Part shown: in pieces, positions 22,608 through 33,546 of the stretch
How positions within the stretch are numbered: position 1 is the stretch's first letter
Layout: each line of letters opens with the position of its first letter
From: Mesorhabditis belari
Taxonomy: Eukaryota > Nematoda > Chromadorea > Rhabditida > Rhabditidae
Direction of reading: 5' to 3'
Assembly (NCBI GenBank): GCA_958450365.1
Contig: CAUEEP010000881.1
Location: 62,001-126,000, forward strand
Length of the DNA stretch: 64,000 bases
The notes under the pieces: model-generated
The model's input: the letters and a program-made list of their open reading frames with translations, nothing else
The model's database searches: none
Told to the model about the DNA's origin: nothing
Position numbers and translations under genes: made by a program

Positions 22608-23943
22608 TCATGATTTAAGATTTAAGATTTCTAGAATGTGGAATGAGATCACTTCCTGGTTTAATTTCACGATTACTTCCATGAAATCTGTTTTGATCAT
22701 TTCCGGACGAATCTGGAGAGCGATTTTTCCGGTAAAGCCACGATCAGCTAGCTCTAGAAGAGGATTGTTGGTCTTTGGTCTTTCCTACCCGAAATGATTC
22801 CGACATGTTGTTTTCCTGAATTGAAAGTTGGATCCACCACCGCTAGATCACCAATTTTATTCTCAGCCAGCCATTGGATCTCGTTGAAAACTCTGAAATG
22901 ATCACATTTATAATAGAAACTGAAGGAAATGACTAGATATGGATAATAGATGCCATTTACCGTAATTGTTCAAAATTCCTTCTTCTCAACGCTTCTCCCC
23001 CGAGATCCGTTTCTCGATGTTGACAAAAAGAGCATCGAAATGGACATCCCCTTTGTGTTTCCCACCGACTGAAATGTTGTGGAGGGATTAGACCGGAAAG
23101 GATTGGGGAAGGAAGGGATTCCAAACCAGCACGGGCAACTCGATTGTCTAGAAAAGGGTGATGAATGAAAAGGAAACTAATCGTAAGCAAACTTCTGTAA
23201 AAACTCTTCATATACTCACCATCTGCTTGTCCAGCAAAGTGAAGCCCAGCAATTTTCGGATATTTCTCTTTTGACTGAAGATATTCGAGTAGACAATTCT
23301 CTGCATATCCTCGAATGAAAATATCAGCTTCTTGATAATGTTTCTCGAGATTTGACTTCAAATAGCTGACTTGTGGACCACCAATGATAATGTTTCCTGG
23401 AGAACTGAACTATCTTAGCTGCTTGTAAACTTGTACCTGGAAACTTGTTGTCTTTTAGCTTTTTGATGATCTTCTGTACATATGGTTCATTCCACACAAA
23501 CGCTCCAATTCCAAAATCGGTGTGGGAATCGGAAAATTTGAAAGCGAAATCGACAACTTGATCAGAATCGAAGGTGTCATTGTTGACATTCCACGATTTC
23601 TCGATTACGTTGACACCATTCTTGAGAAGATTTGCAAGGATTGAGGCATGACCTAGGGAATCAACTGTTTTCGGAACTGATGAATAAGATGTTGAAATGA
23701 TTCTGGGTTTTTGAACGTGAAACTTTCTTCGAAGCTTGATGGTTTGAAGATGATATAATAAAAGCTACAGTATTGGTTTCACATACAGTAATCTTTAGTA
23801 TTTTGTTTATTCCGGTATGTTTTGTAAATCTTTAGAATTTCAAGCTAAGATTATGATAATTGCCTTTTGATTTGATTACCTAGAGACATTGGGGGATCTT
23901 TCGGACGAGTCCAATCTAAAGCTGTCAAAATGAGTCGTCTCAT
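22608..23943 (-). pseudogene. B12-binding/radical SAM protein of bacterial type, 3' truncated
   Basis: Five minus-strand exons join in phase: 23943-23880 (start MRRLILTALDWTRP), 23676-23437, 23396-23220, 23147-22961 and 22892-22608, all with GT-AG introns (40-200 nt). The N-terminal half resembles a cobalamin-binding Rossmann domain (GHASILANLLKNGVNVIEKS ... IIIGGPQVSYL). Then come PSPILSGLIP and WETQRGCPFRCSFCQHRE, with the CxxxCxxC cluster that binds the radical SAM 4Fe-4S, followed by DLAVVDPTFNSGK and ALQIRPEMIK. Near 22755-22790 one frame change is needed, and the frame stops at 22608, before the end of a typical TIM barrel and C-terminal domain. Such proteins catalyse radical methylations or rearrangements in bacteria; the substrate here is unknown. 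Likely an ancient horizontal acquisition now truncated. Confidence 0.82.
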
Positions 23944-23959
23944 TCAGTAAAATAAGATG

Positions 23960-24700
23960 AAAAGATGAAGTTCTTGGCAAGAATTTGGCTGTGAACCAAA
24001 ACAGTTGCAGAATATAAATGAACATAAAGATCGCCTAAGCACCGATTGCATTCCTTTGTGCGTTTTCTCCTTCGCTTATCTTTTGTCTCTTTCAGCTCCT
24101 TTCCCCTTTCCACCTCAAATTGTATCGCATAAGCCTGCATTTTTTGAAAATTCAAAAGATTGCTAAGAAAAAAATGAATTGTGCAATAAATTTGAAAAAT
24201 CTTTCTAAAAGTTTAATGCCAAAATTTAAAGAAAATGAAATACTTGGTAAGCAAAGAAGCTGAGAAAATAGAAAAGAAAAGAAAATTAGATTGTCAACTT
24301 GAAAGTTAGTACACTCGTATTTTCCATGAAACATAATATGAATTGAATTAGAATTCTCTAAATAAAAGTTATATATTATCTAATTTAAGAAATGCTTAAG
24401 CAAATTTGGGTAACTTTTGAAACAAATTTGAGCAGAAATTGAAGTTTTTCTGAAAATTCTTTAAACAGACGTACAACTAAAGCAATTAGACAAATCGAGC
24501 TGAAAATTTTGCCAAGAATTTCAAGTCTAAAGGTCTTTTATTTCTTTTGAAATCTCCAATCTTCCGCTTCAACTACTTAGATGATAAAGACTTAAATGAT
24601 TCCAACAACTACTCCTGGAAATGACTCATTAGAAATAAGAGCAACTATAGACACGTCTACTTACTCTGAATTATGTAGAAAAAAACTAATTTCAGATAAC
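23960..24700. other. Intergenic, candidate promoter region of the 24.7 kb gene
   Basis: No exon recognised. The short minus-strand frames here have low-complexity content and no start context. The segment ends in an aatttcag acceptor at 24690-24697, 11 bp before the GOP-1-like ATG, which could be a trans-splice site. Confidence 0.4.
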
Positions 24701-24708
24701 GGCATCGA

Positions 24709-25200
24709 ATGCTTCGCCGCCTAGGCGGGAGCTCGGGTTCACTCTGGAAACCGAAGAATCCCCATTCCCTCGAATATTTCAAGTAAGTTCATGAATATCT
24801 TCTACCAAACTATCCGATTTTTACCCATTCAGATATCTCCAAAACGTACTACAGAAAAATGAGAAGTTAACGGAACCAAATCGAAAGATCATCGTAGAAG
24901 CACTTCGAGCTATTCCTGAAATCCTCATATGGGGAGATCAAAACGATGAAAGCGTTTTTGAATATTTATTCATTGTTTTCTAACGTAATACCAATTTAGC
25001 TTCTTCCACGAAAGACAAATGCTTTCCCATTTTCTTCAAATTACCGAACAAGAAAACAAGAACAAGTCTTTTTGTTTCGGTACAATTACTTCAAACGGGA
25101 ACAATAAACTCAACATCTCGACGGATTTCGACAAGAAGAAAGATCTTGATTTGGAAATTGAAATTGTTGCAAAAAGACGTTGATTTTGAAATCATTCATT
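24709..25200 (+). pseudogene. gop-1: CLEC16A / GOP-1 N-terminal fragment
   Basis: Exon 1 (24709-24782) starts MLRRLGGSSGSLWKPKNPHS and exon 2 (24833 onward) continues LEYFKYLQNVLQKNEKLTEP, then EALRAIPEILIWGDQND. This is the unmistakable start of the CLEC16A/Ema/GOP-1 family, endosomal-lysosomal trafficking proteins; C. elegans GOP-1 acts in endosome and phagosome maturation. The next segment (FFHERQMLSHFLQI, VSVQLLQT) is also family sequence, but it needs an unusual splice near 24955-25014 and one frameshift near 25075. Homology then ends; the full protein is about 900-1,000 residues. This is a 5' gene fragment, not a working gene. Confidence 0.85.
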
Positions 25201-25299
25201 GATCTAGAGGATACTCAAAAAGTTTGCTCTTCTCGTATTTTCAATCCATTGCTTTGTCAACGTCGATCATTTGTCATTGATTTTACAGAATCAAAATCT

Positions 25300-25457
25300 A
25301 GGCAGGAATCGCTATCAATCCCGTTTACGATGAGGCTCTAGCTATAGCCAGTCAATTGAACCCAAAAGATGAAGCTAAACAGCAACAATGTCTCGAGAAA
25401 TTGTCATGGAGTTACAGCTACCAGAGAAGAGCTGTTAAATCAGCTGTTTGTGATAAA
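25300..25457 (+). pseudogene. Orphan exon, family not recognised
   Basis: A ctag acceptor and a gtaagt donor bound a frame reading AGIAINPVYDEALAIASQLN, then KQQQCLEKLSWSYSYQRRAV. It is open throughout and has coding character, but I do not recognise it. No matching exon follows at a normal intron distance. It could be a further GOP-1-like exon or part of another broken gene. Confidence 0.35.
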
Positions 25458-25499
25458 GTAAGTTACACAAGAATATCCATCATTGTTTCAGATTGGAAA

Positions 25500-26085
25500 C
25501 AAATGTCAAACGTCGATCTTCAATTTGGGGCATAGATTTTGTTTTCTCGGTTTTGGACACTCTTTTCAGAGTGAACAAGTTTTTCACCGCTCGAACCAGT
25601 TAGGTTGAAAAAGATTTCAGAAAAATGAAAAATTGCTTGATTCTCGGTTTCATCAACTAGAATTTCTTCAAAGGTTCCATTACAACGGATTGATTTCAAA
25701 AGATACTTTTGATCATTTCTCCTTTTAGCGTTATTTTGTAAGCTTTCGTTGCCTAAAGTTTTTGCAACATCCAGATTTGACACACCTTGCTTTTACAGCA
25801 ACTCACCCACCTCTAGAACCACAACTCTTATTTTGCAAGCATCTAATGCATTCACACGTTCTTTATAACTTCCCTTTGTACATCTGAACATTTCTAAATG
25901 TTCAGTGGTTAAGTGGATCCAACTCACTTTTTACATTGTTTTTATTTACAAAAAACTACAAGTCAATCGTAGTACAAGCGCTTTACCTCGAAAATGTTTG
26001 CTGTAACACCATACAATGAGTGATAATTTGGAAACTTCCTAAATATGTGAGAAAAATAGATGGATTTTTTCAACCTCTTCGTCAA
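25500..26085. other. No gene seen
   Basis: An 87-codon minus-strand frame (25520-25783) has no recognisable domain; no splice pattern links it to the kinase fragment upstream on that strand. Confidence 0.35.
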
Positions 26086-26089
26086 CAGC

Positions 26090-26470
26090 CAAACTCGAGA
26101 GAATCTCGAGAGCCATATAACCAAAAGTTCCAACTTGTAGGCCTGACTGAATCTTTGAATTTTTTAACTACTCCGAAGTCGCCGAGTTTGATCATGTAAA
26201 AACAATTGAGAGAAAAAGCTATTTTATAACTATTTCAGTTTTTTAGAACGAATCACAAACTTAGTCGGGTTGATGTCCCGATGCACTTCTCTTTTCTCAC
26301 CCAAATACACCAAAGCCAAAAAGGATTTGGTGCGTCCATTTTGCTATTGTGGCAATCGAGTAAAAAAGCTTTTCGTCGAAAATAACTAAATCTCCAACAA
26401 GTACTTTTATTCATGAAGCACAAAGCTATCGTAGAAATCATTTCCTTTCTTGGGTACACGGAGACCAAGA
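26090..26470 (-). pseudogene. Protein kinase catalytic fragment
   Basis: Minus-strand sequence reads LALVYLGEKREVHRDINPTK (catalytic loop HRD, with N-P-T-K replacing K-P-E-N), an intron-like gap, then MIKLGDFGVVKKFKD (DFG) and, after a frame change, VGTFGYMALEIL (an APE-like segment). The Lys two residues after the catalytic Asp (HRDxK) is replaced and the frame is broken, so this is a kinase pseudogene. It belongs to the same loose family as the fragments at 20048-20402 and 34440-35989. Confidence 0.7.
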
Positions 26471-26650
26471 AAACCCCCAATAATCATTGGTTATTGCCGA
26501 TTCGTTGCCCCGGGTGTTTTATTTGTTGAATTGAGGCCCTTTGTCGAAATAAAAACAACCGAGCCGTTTTTGTGACTCCCCGGGGATAATTGTGGGTGCA
26601 AAGTTTATGTGAAAAATTTAAAGTCAGATTTTTGAAAAATTTCTGATGCT

Positions 26651-29176
26651 ATGGATTCAAGCTGGAATGTTGGCCAATCTCAGTGGATTTATGCATGTGC
26701 CGGAACGGGAATCGGCTTGAATTTCCTGCTTCTATATTTGATTTTCACTGATTCGAATGTGAGTTTGCATAAACAATATAAAACTGAACCCTATTACAGC
26801 ATGGCAAAGATGGATATCGTCGCATGTTGGCCATCGTCAGTTGTTACAATATTTACTACGCTGTTGTGCATTGCGCGATGGAGGTGGTGAGTAAATTTTG
26901 CCAAAGCTAGGTATAAAGGAAAGGAGCTAGGAAGAATGAAGAATGAATGATGCAAATTAGCTCAGACTTTACTCTAACGCTGAACGGTTTCCCAAGCTTG
27001 TTCAAGACCTGAGACTTGATACAAAGGTTTTGAGGGTGAAAGAGTTAAGAAGAATGTGAGGGGCTAGAGTGACTTCCAGAACAGCCATACACTATGTAAA
27101 TTAGCTCAAAAATTTAATCTAACAGTAAACAACGTCCCAATCTTGTACTCAAACTGTTCCTCGATGGAAAGCTTTTGAAAGTGAAGGAGTTAAGAAGAGT
27201 GAGAGGGACGATCAAGTGAGTTACAGGACAGCGATATCCTTATGAAATGGATCGAATCTTCGATCCAAGCACTGAATAGTTCCCCAATCTTGTTCTTGAG
27301 CTGATACTGATACAAAGATTTTGAAGCAAGAAGAGTTAAAAATGGAAAGGGGGCTAAAGTGACTTCCAGGACAGACATAGCATAATGGGATGGATCGAAA
27401 CGTCAAGCTGAACACTGAATAGCTTCCCAATCTTGTTCGGGAGCTGATATTTGATAAAAAGCTTTTGAAGGTGAAGGAATTAAGAAGAATGTGAGGGGCT
27501 AGAGTGACTTCCAGAAAAGCCATACATTATGTAAATTAGCTCAAAACTTTAACCTAACACTGAACAGCTTTCCAATCTTGTTCCGAGTTACTTTATACAG
27601 ATTTTTAAATCTGTATAAAAATGAGTGAAAAAGAAAGAGAAGGAGCTAGAGTGAGTTCCAGAACAACCATGGCATGAAGAAAATAAGCATGAAACTTTAA
27701 CTAAACACTAAAAAGTTCCCAATCTTGTTCTGAAGCCTGTTACTGGCACAAAACCTTTGAAGGTGATGGGGTTAAAAATGAGAAGGGGCTAAATTGAGTT
27801 CCAGAACAGCCATACATGATGTAAATTGGCTCAAAACTTTAACCGAACACTGAACAGCTTCCCAATCTTGTTCCGAGTTTACGCTTGACTTACGAAATTT
27901 TCTTCAAACTTTCTCAATGCAAAACTTTCTCGACTTCCGATCGCATTCAGGGAATCCTGATCGATTCAAGTGGATTTCTCGCCTTCAGTTATTCTTGTGC
28001 CCGTTTCGGCTACTGGGTCTCGTTTTGTGCCATCCAGGTTTAGATTTTAAAGATTTTGAATGAAAAATTAAACAATGTTTTTCAGCTCTACAGTATTTCT
28101 TTTGTCATGTCCCTATTGCTCTTAACAATTCACTGCCTTTATCGCTATGTGAAAATCTCTGGGTATCTAAAAAATCTTCATCAACAATTTGAAAAGTTTA
28201 GGAAGTTTAAAAATCTCTTCTCGAGATGGTCTTATCTGATTTCTTTGATTCTAGTTCATATTTTGTTGGGTGTTCTAGATGTTTTCTTCACAACATTAAC
28301 AATGAGGGTAAGCAGTTATGCTGAAAAATAGAAACACATCCTTCCTGGCACACTTCCGTTCAATTTTTAGCCAAGCCCCGAAAGAGATGAAATCAGTCGA
28401 GTGGCATTGTTGCAACGCTACAATTTGAGCATCGACCAATTGGGATATTTGGGGCCAGTGTACAAGGTTTGATAAAAGGAAACTCTACTTAAAAATAGAA
28501 TTTCAGCTAACTAACATAAGTGGCTCTTGGGTGTATGTCTGGCCGAGTATCATCGGCACAATGAGTACAGTGACTCTACAAGTGATCGTCTATTGCGCAA
28601 CTTGTGTAGGCGGGGTTCAGCTGTGAGTCTTTCTAAAGAAAACTTGAGTCGAATCAAAATTTAGATACATTTTTGTGCGAAAAGCCCTTGTCAGCAATCG
28701 ATCAAAGTCGATGAACATGCAACTTTTGCGTTTATTGATGATACAGGTAAAAGAGCGATCTCTCAACCAAAGTCTAGTTTTCCAGGCAATCACTCCACTC
28801 ATTTTTGAGTATATCCCATTTTTTGCGACATTGTTCGGTGGATTCATTGGTTAGTCGTTAAAATTTTTGTTTTGAATGTGTTTTTCAGGACTTCCCTTGG
28901 ACGAGGCTTCGTTTTACATCCCAATTTTGGTCTCCTGTTATTCAGCCTCAGAGGCGACAATGACAATTTTTGGTTTTACAGTGAGTCTTTGAAGTGGAAA
29001 AACTTTCAAATCCATCAGCTATTTAGATATATCGCGAAAGGCTCCTCAGAGTGGGTTCTTTGCCTGCGAAGGCAATTCGGGCATCAAAAAAGGAAAGCCC
29101 ACCACCTATCAGTTTGCGATCGAAATCTCTTCCAGTTATACACAGATCGTCAACTAATGGGCAACTTAATAAATGA
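26651..29176 (+). CDS. Serpentine (7TM) chemoreceptor, complete
   Basis: Ten exons splice in phase: 26651-26758, 26800-26886, 27951-28037, 28086-28307, 28371-28466, 28507-28622, 28665-28746, 28786-28849, 28889-28980 and 29027-29176, giving about 367 residues. Seven hydrophobic helices can be seen, including GTGIGLNFLLLYLIF (TM1), FVMSLLLLTIHCLY (TM3), YLISLILVHILLGV (TM4), LLRLLMIQAITPLIFEYIPF (TM6) and YIPILVSCYSASEATMTIFG (TM7), with GKDGYRRML before TM2. This is the layout of nematode Str/Srd-type G-protein-coupled chemoreceptors, expressed in ciliated sensory neurons. The basic C-tail (IRASKKESPPP) is typical. Intron 2 is unusually long because it holds a satellite array. No disabling change was seen; exact subfamily not determined. 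Confidence 0.85.
26930..27890. repeat. Roughly 145-bp satellite array in a receptor intron
   Basis: About seven diverged units share anchors such as cttcccaatcttgttc (near 26990, 27135, 27281, 27423, 27568, 27715, 27858) and agtgacttccagaacagcca, spaced 140-150 bp. The array fills intron 2 of the chemoreceptor gene. The same units in the opposite orientation form the block at 29440-30215. Confidence 0.88.
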
Positions 29177-29439
29177 TTTATGTAGTAATTTTTTTTTCTT
29201 TTTTTTATATTTATGATTGATCGGATGCATCGCTCCAAGTTTTTCTTTTATTGTTTGATCATGATTATTTACCGAATCGTAGATCTCACCGATAATCAAT
29301 TTGCTCACAACGCCGGTAACCACGCTCGTCGCGAGACCAATCTGAAATAGCTTAATCTTAATTGTACCCGTTTTGGTATTTCTGTTTTGGTATTTCGTAA
29401 ATTCAGCAATCACGACTTATGCAACCTTTGCACTCAATA

Positions 29440-30215
29440 CATTTTAGACCACCAAAAAACCAAACAAAAAGATTGGGAAGTTTTTCGTTGTTGGGCCAAA
29501 GTTTTGAACTAATTTGTGTCTTGTTATTGCTATCTGGAACTCACTCTAGTCCCTGTTATTCCTCTCGACTCCTTTACGTGCAAAAGCTTTCGATCAAGTA
29601 TCAGTTCGGGAACAAGATTGGGAAGATATTCAGTATTTTGCTTAATGTTTCAATCCATCTTATCATACAGTGCCTATCCTGGAACTCATTCTAGCACCTC
29701 TCATTCTTCTCAACTCTTTTGCCTTTAAAACCTTCGTATCGAGTATTAGCTCTTGAACAAGATTGGGACGTTGTTCGGTGCTGGATCAAAGTTTTAAGGT
29801 GATTTACATAATATATCGCTGTTCTGAAACTCACTCTAGCCCCTCTAATTCTTTTCAACTCTTTTGCCTTTAAAACCCTCGTATCGATTATCAGCTCTTG
29901 AATAAGATTCAGACGTTGTTTAGTGTTAGATTAAATTTTTGAGCTAATTTACATAGTGTATGGCTGTTCTGGAAGTCACTCTAGCCCCTCACATTCTTCT
30001 TAACTCTTTCACCCTCAAAACCTTTGTATCAAGTATCAGCTCAAGAACAAGATTGGGATAGTTGTTTAGTGTTAGATTAAAGTTTTGAGGTGATTTACAT
30101 CAGGTATGGCTGTCCTGGAGCACACTCTAGCCTCTCTAATCTTTCCCAAACCCTTCACCCTCAATAGTTTTGTATTGCGTATCAGTTTGAAAACGGGGAA
30201 TTGAGGGCAAAGATG
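29440..30215. repeat. Inverted block of the same 145-bp satellite
   Basis: Five to six units with the complementary anchor gaacaagattgggaa (near 29468, 29612, 29757, 29905, 30047, with a degenerate one near 30190) at about 145-bp spacing. They are the reverse complement of the 26930-27890 units, so transcripts of this region could pair across the receptor gene. Confidence 0.88.
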
Positions 30216-30773
30216 ATTAAGAAAGAAAAGTAGAGAAGATAGAACGGGCGCTATAAAACAAAAGAAGAATTACAAAAAAGAAAAACTACCGTTAGCAGAA
30301 CTCTGGGCTTGAGAAGAGAGAGGGAAAAGGAAAAATGACAAACGGTGGGACAAATTTTGCACGGTTACGGCAGCGTAAGTGCAAAATAGAATTGAATTGG
30401 CTACGGTAGTGCGCACAATTTAAGAAGGAACAATAATAGAAGATCAAAATACTAGCTTATCACATTGAATGCTGGCTGATGGTTATTCACAGGTGATGCC
30501 AATTGGGTGAAATTCCGTTCCACGGATGGGGCTTCTTCATGCGAGACGTTGTCTGGTTTGTAACTCTCAGAAACAGTTGTTTCTGTCTTTTCTCTCCACT
30601 CTGCCCGTCTGACGCTAGCGAGAAAAGAACAGAAAAAAGAGCTCCTTTCCTTTCCCTGTCACTATGATTCATTTCTTTGCATCCATTCCACATACACACA
30701 AAATACGCTTTCTCCTCTTAATTCCCTTTTTACATTCCGAATTCAGTGTTTCCTTTGAATTTTAGCATTGCAG

Positions 30774-33546
30774 ATGCCGAAAGCCAAACTCACCGACTTG
30801 TTGAGTTCATTTCGACGGGAATCCAAACACCTTCAAGCTGGAGAAACAGCAAAAAAGGGCAACTCTCCTTCCGTTGAACAGAGGTGAAACAAAAGTTATG
30901 CTAAATAAATTATGCATTAGACAGATGTTCTTCTGTTAGCCAAGCAAACTTTTATTTTACATTTTGCGACTGGAAACTTTAGCAAAGCCTTTGGGCGAGT
31001 TTTGGAATCTCCATTAAATTTCCGTTTCTCTACATATCAAATGTCAACAATATAAATTTAGCGCAACGGCTGGATCGGTTCCAGCTTGCTCACTTTCCGT
31101 TCAACACGACGATCAGCCGTCGACACGTGTTAATAAGTGGACAAAGCGGCTTTGGAATTTTGGACGCCAAAAGAAGGTTAATTTTAGAAGAAAGTTAAAT
31201 TGTTAGCAAAATCACAATGCTTTTGCCAACAATTTAACTTTCCAGTTCACTTTTCCAGGCGGGAAAACTCGTGAAAGGAACGCTCGAAGTGCCGCTAGCC
31301 GGAAACGCCTTCATCACCCACCGGTCGCCCAGTGCATCAGAGACGATTTGCGAAAAAGGCCTAGTGCATTGGAACAATGCGGCAACGGTGATCAGCGCCT
31401 TTTTCCGAGTCAGCCACCCTGGCAACTTGAGCCTGGGCGTGAAAGCAAAAGCCGCAACGAGGAGCACGATAAAAGTCTGCTTCAACGGAACCGCCAAAGA
31501 CATCAGCCTCAACGGAACATCTTTTAAATATTATCATGTCGGCGATTTCCCGATTTCCACTCCGGGTTATATCAAGGTGGACATTCAAGGCGTGGGTGAA
31601 AGTCATACAAATTTCGGCGAACTTTCCCATATTGTTGCATCAGGAGAGGCTGTTTCGAGCCAATGCATCTACTCGAATAACCCAGAATATTACTATTGGG
31701 CACGCCGGGGACCGTCTTGCCACCTGAACTACACGATTCCAACAGACGAACACATCAGTTATTATTACAACGAATTAGTGGTCCCGGAAGGCCACGACCG
31801 AATCGGCTCCTACTTCATGGCGATCGGTTTCACCGAGGGGTATTTCGGCGTTCAGGTGAACTCGGAGTGCGAGAGGCGAATACTCTTCTCCGTGTGGAGT
31901 CCGTGCGAGACGAACTGCCCAAAAGATGTTCGTAAGGACTATCGAGTCACCCTGAATAAGGCTGGTCAAGAAGTGCACACCGGGGTGTTCGGCGGTGAGG
32001 GCGTCGGAGGGCAAAGCTACCTCAAATCTCACTGGATTGCCGGCAGAACCTACAAATTCTTGCTCAACGCGCGGCCGGACAACAGCGGCAACACGGATTA
32101 TACCGCTTGGTGGGCACCGGGAAACGGGGAATGGAACTTGCTTGCCAGCTGGAAACGCCCAAAAACCAGCACGTATCTGAAGGGCTTCTACAGCTTTGTC
32201 GAGAATTTCAACCCCGACTATGGGCATGAGCACCGGAAAGTCGAATTCGAGAACCAGTGGGTGAGAACGGTTTCCGGAAAATGGCTTCCCGTATCGGAGG
32301 CTCAGTTCAGCGTCGACGCCACTTACAATAAACAACAACGTGTGGATGCCGCCGGTGGAACGAATGGAACATCGTTCTTTCTGGCTAATGGTGGCTTTTT
32401 CAGTCACTCCGTCCCTCCAGGCAGCTCTTTCTCCGTGCCGTGCCCCAATCAACCACCAGAGATCAGCCTTGGAAATGGCTGCTCCCGTTGCCGACCCGAT
32501 CTCCCTTCAATCGCGATGAGCGCTCAACGGACATGTCTGTGCACGGCTTTTCTTTGGTGAGTAGCAAATTTCATTATTAAAAAAGAATTGCTGTCATTGC
32601 AGAGCAAAAGTGTTAAAAGCCTTTCACAAGTGTCGGGCCCCGATCGCCGACAAGGATCGAATCTTCAGTGTGCCCGGAGACGGATATCAGGAAATGTTGG
32701 CTCCTGTTCGCAAAGATGTTATTAGGTTGGAAAGAAAGTTCTCGGAAAAAGTTTGACTGGAATTTCTTAAAAACGAATCCACCAATTCGAGAACATTTTC
32801 TTCTATTATTTACTAGTCGACTCCAAGAAATTACTCGTAAAAAATGAGTGCAGCTTTTCCTTAAATATTAGAGAATTTTGAAAAAGTATCATTTTCCAGC
32901 TTAAATTCAGATCACTTTTTGCACCACAAAAAGAATTCCTTATGAGGTAAAGCTAGGGTAAATGAGCAATAAGCTCTATAATCTCTATTTTTAACCAAAA
33001 ATTTTTTACAGAGAAGCTATAAAAAATATTTTTTTGGTGTCATCTTCTTGGCACTAAGTATTTGCTAAAATAGATGATTCTGAAAAGTGAAAGCATTAGA
33101 TAAAATTTGCCTTAATCACAAATTTTCCCTATTTTAAGTACTTGATTTGAGGTTTTGAATGAGACCCATTGCCTATTAACCCATTAAAAACTTGTCTAAA
33201 GACTGGTCACTCAAAAAAGTGACCAAGTCACTTCAGCTAAAGAAATCGCTTATTTTTTTTAACTGAAGTCCACTCTGATTTTTTTAAGCTTATCAAAAAA
33301 TCTGGGAAGAATTCATGCTTGGTTTTTGAGAAATCACGGTGCAAACTTTTTCTACAAACTTTTTTGCCAACTTAATACTTGAATTAATAACAATAAGTAT
33401 CTATTTATGACGGTACTCATTGGAAAAGTTGTTTCCTCATAATCCCAGACACTTTCAGCTTATTCAACGTCGATGGCTCTAATTTGTGCTTGGAGCAACA
33501 GGGAAACCTGCGAGGAGCGTGGCCCGAAGGGAAGTCCGTCGAATAA
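30774..33546 (+). CDS. DUF5077/DUF3472 domain protein
   Basis: Exons 30774-30883 (MPKAKLTDLLSSF), 31062-31176 and 31259-32556 join in phase. The last, 1.3 kb long, is intronless and visibly GC-richer than its surroundings. It encodes a DUF5077-like N-terminal part (LEVPLAGNAF ... GVGESH) and a DUF3472-like part (YYYNELVVPEGHDRIGSYFM, ERRILFSVWSPCET, WKRPKTSTYLKGFYSFVENF), of unknown biochemical role and common in bacteria. Exon 4 (from 32603, KVLKAFHKCRAP) and exon 5 (33459-33546, FNVDGSNLCLEQQGNLRG, stop) follow in compatible phase, with the exon 4 donor inside a transposon end. The exon 3-4 junction is uncertain: the obvious donor creates a TGA, while gtgcac at about 32540 would keep the frame. 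No signal peptide; the first two exons look like a host-derived extension. Confidence 0.72.

Noticed and set aside
31775..32452. 225-codon minus-strand open frame opposite the DUF3472 exon
   Set aside because: Shadow of the GC-rich coding exon; its translation has no domain and the plus strand has clear family motifs.
32722..33072. A stand-alone 350-bp MITE at each end of the 3.6-kb unit
   Set aside because: Only the outer ends look like transposon termini and carry flanking TA; the inner ends lack a matching inverted terminus, so a single larger unit is more likely, though not proven.
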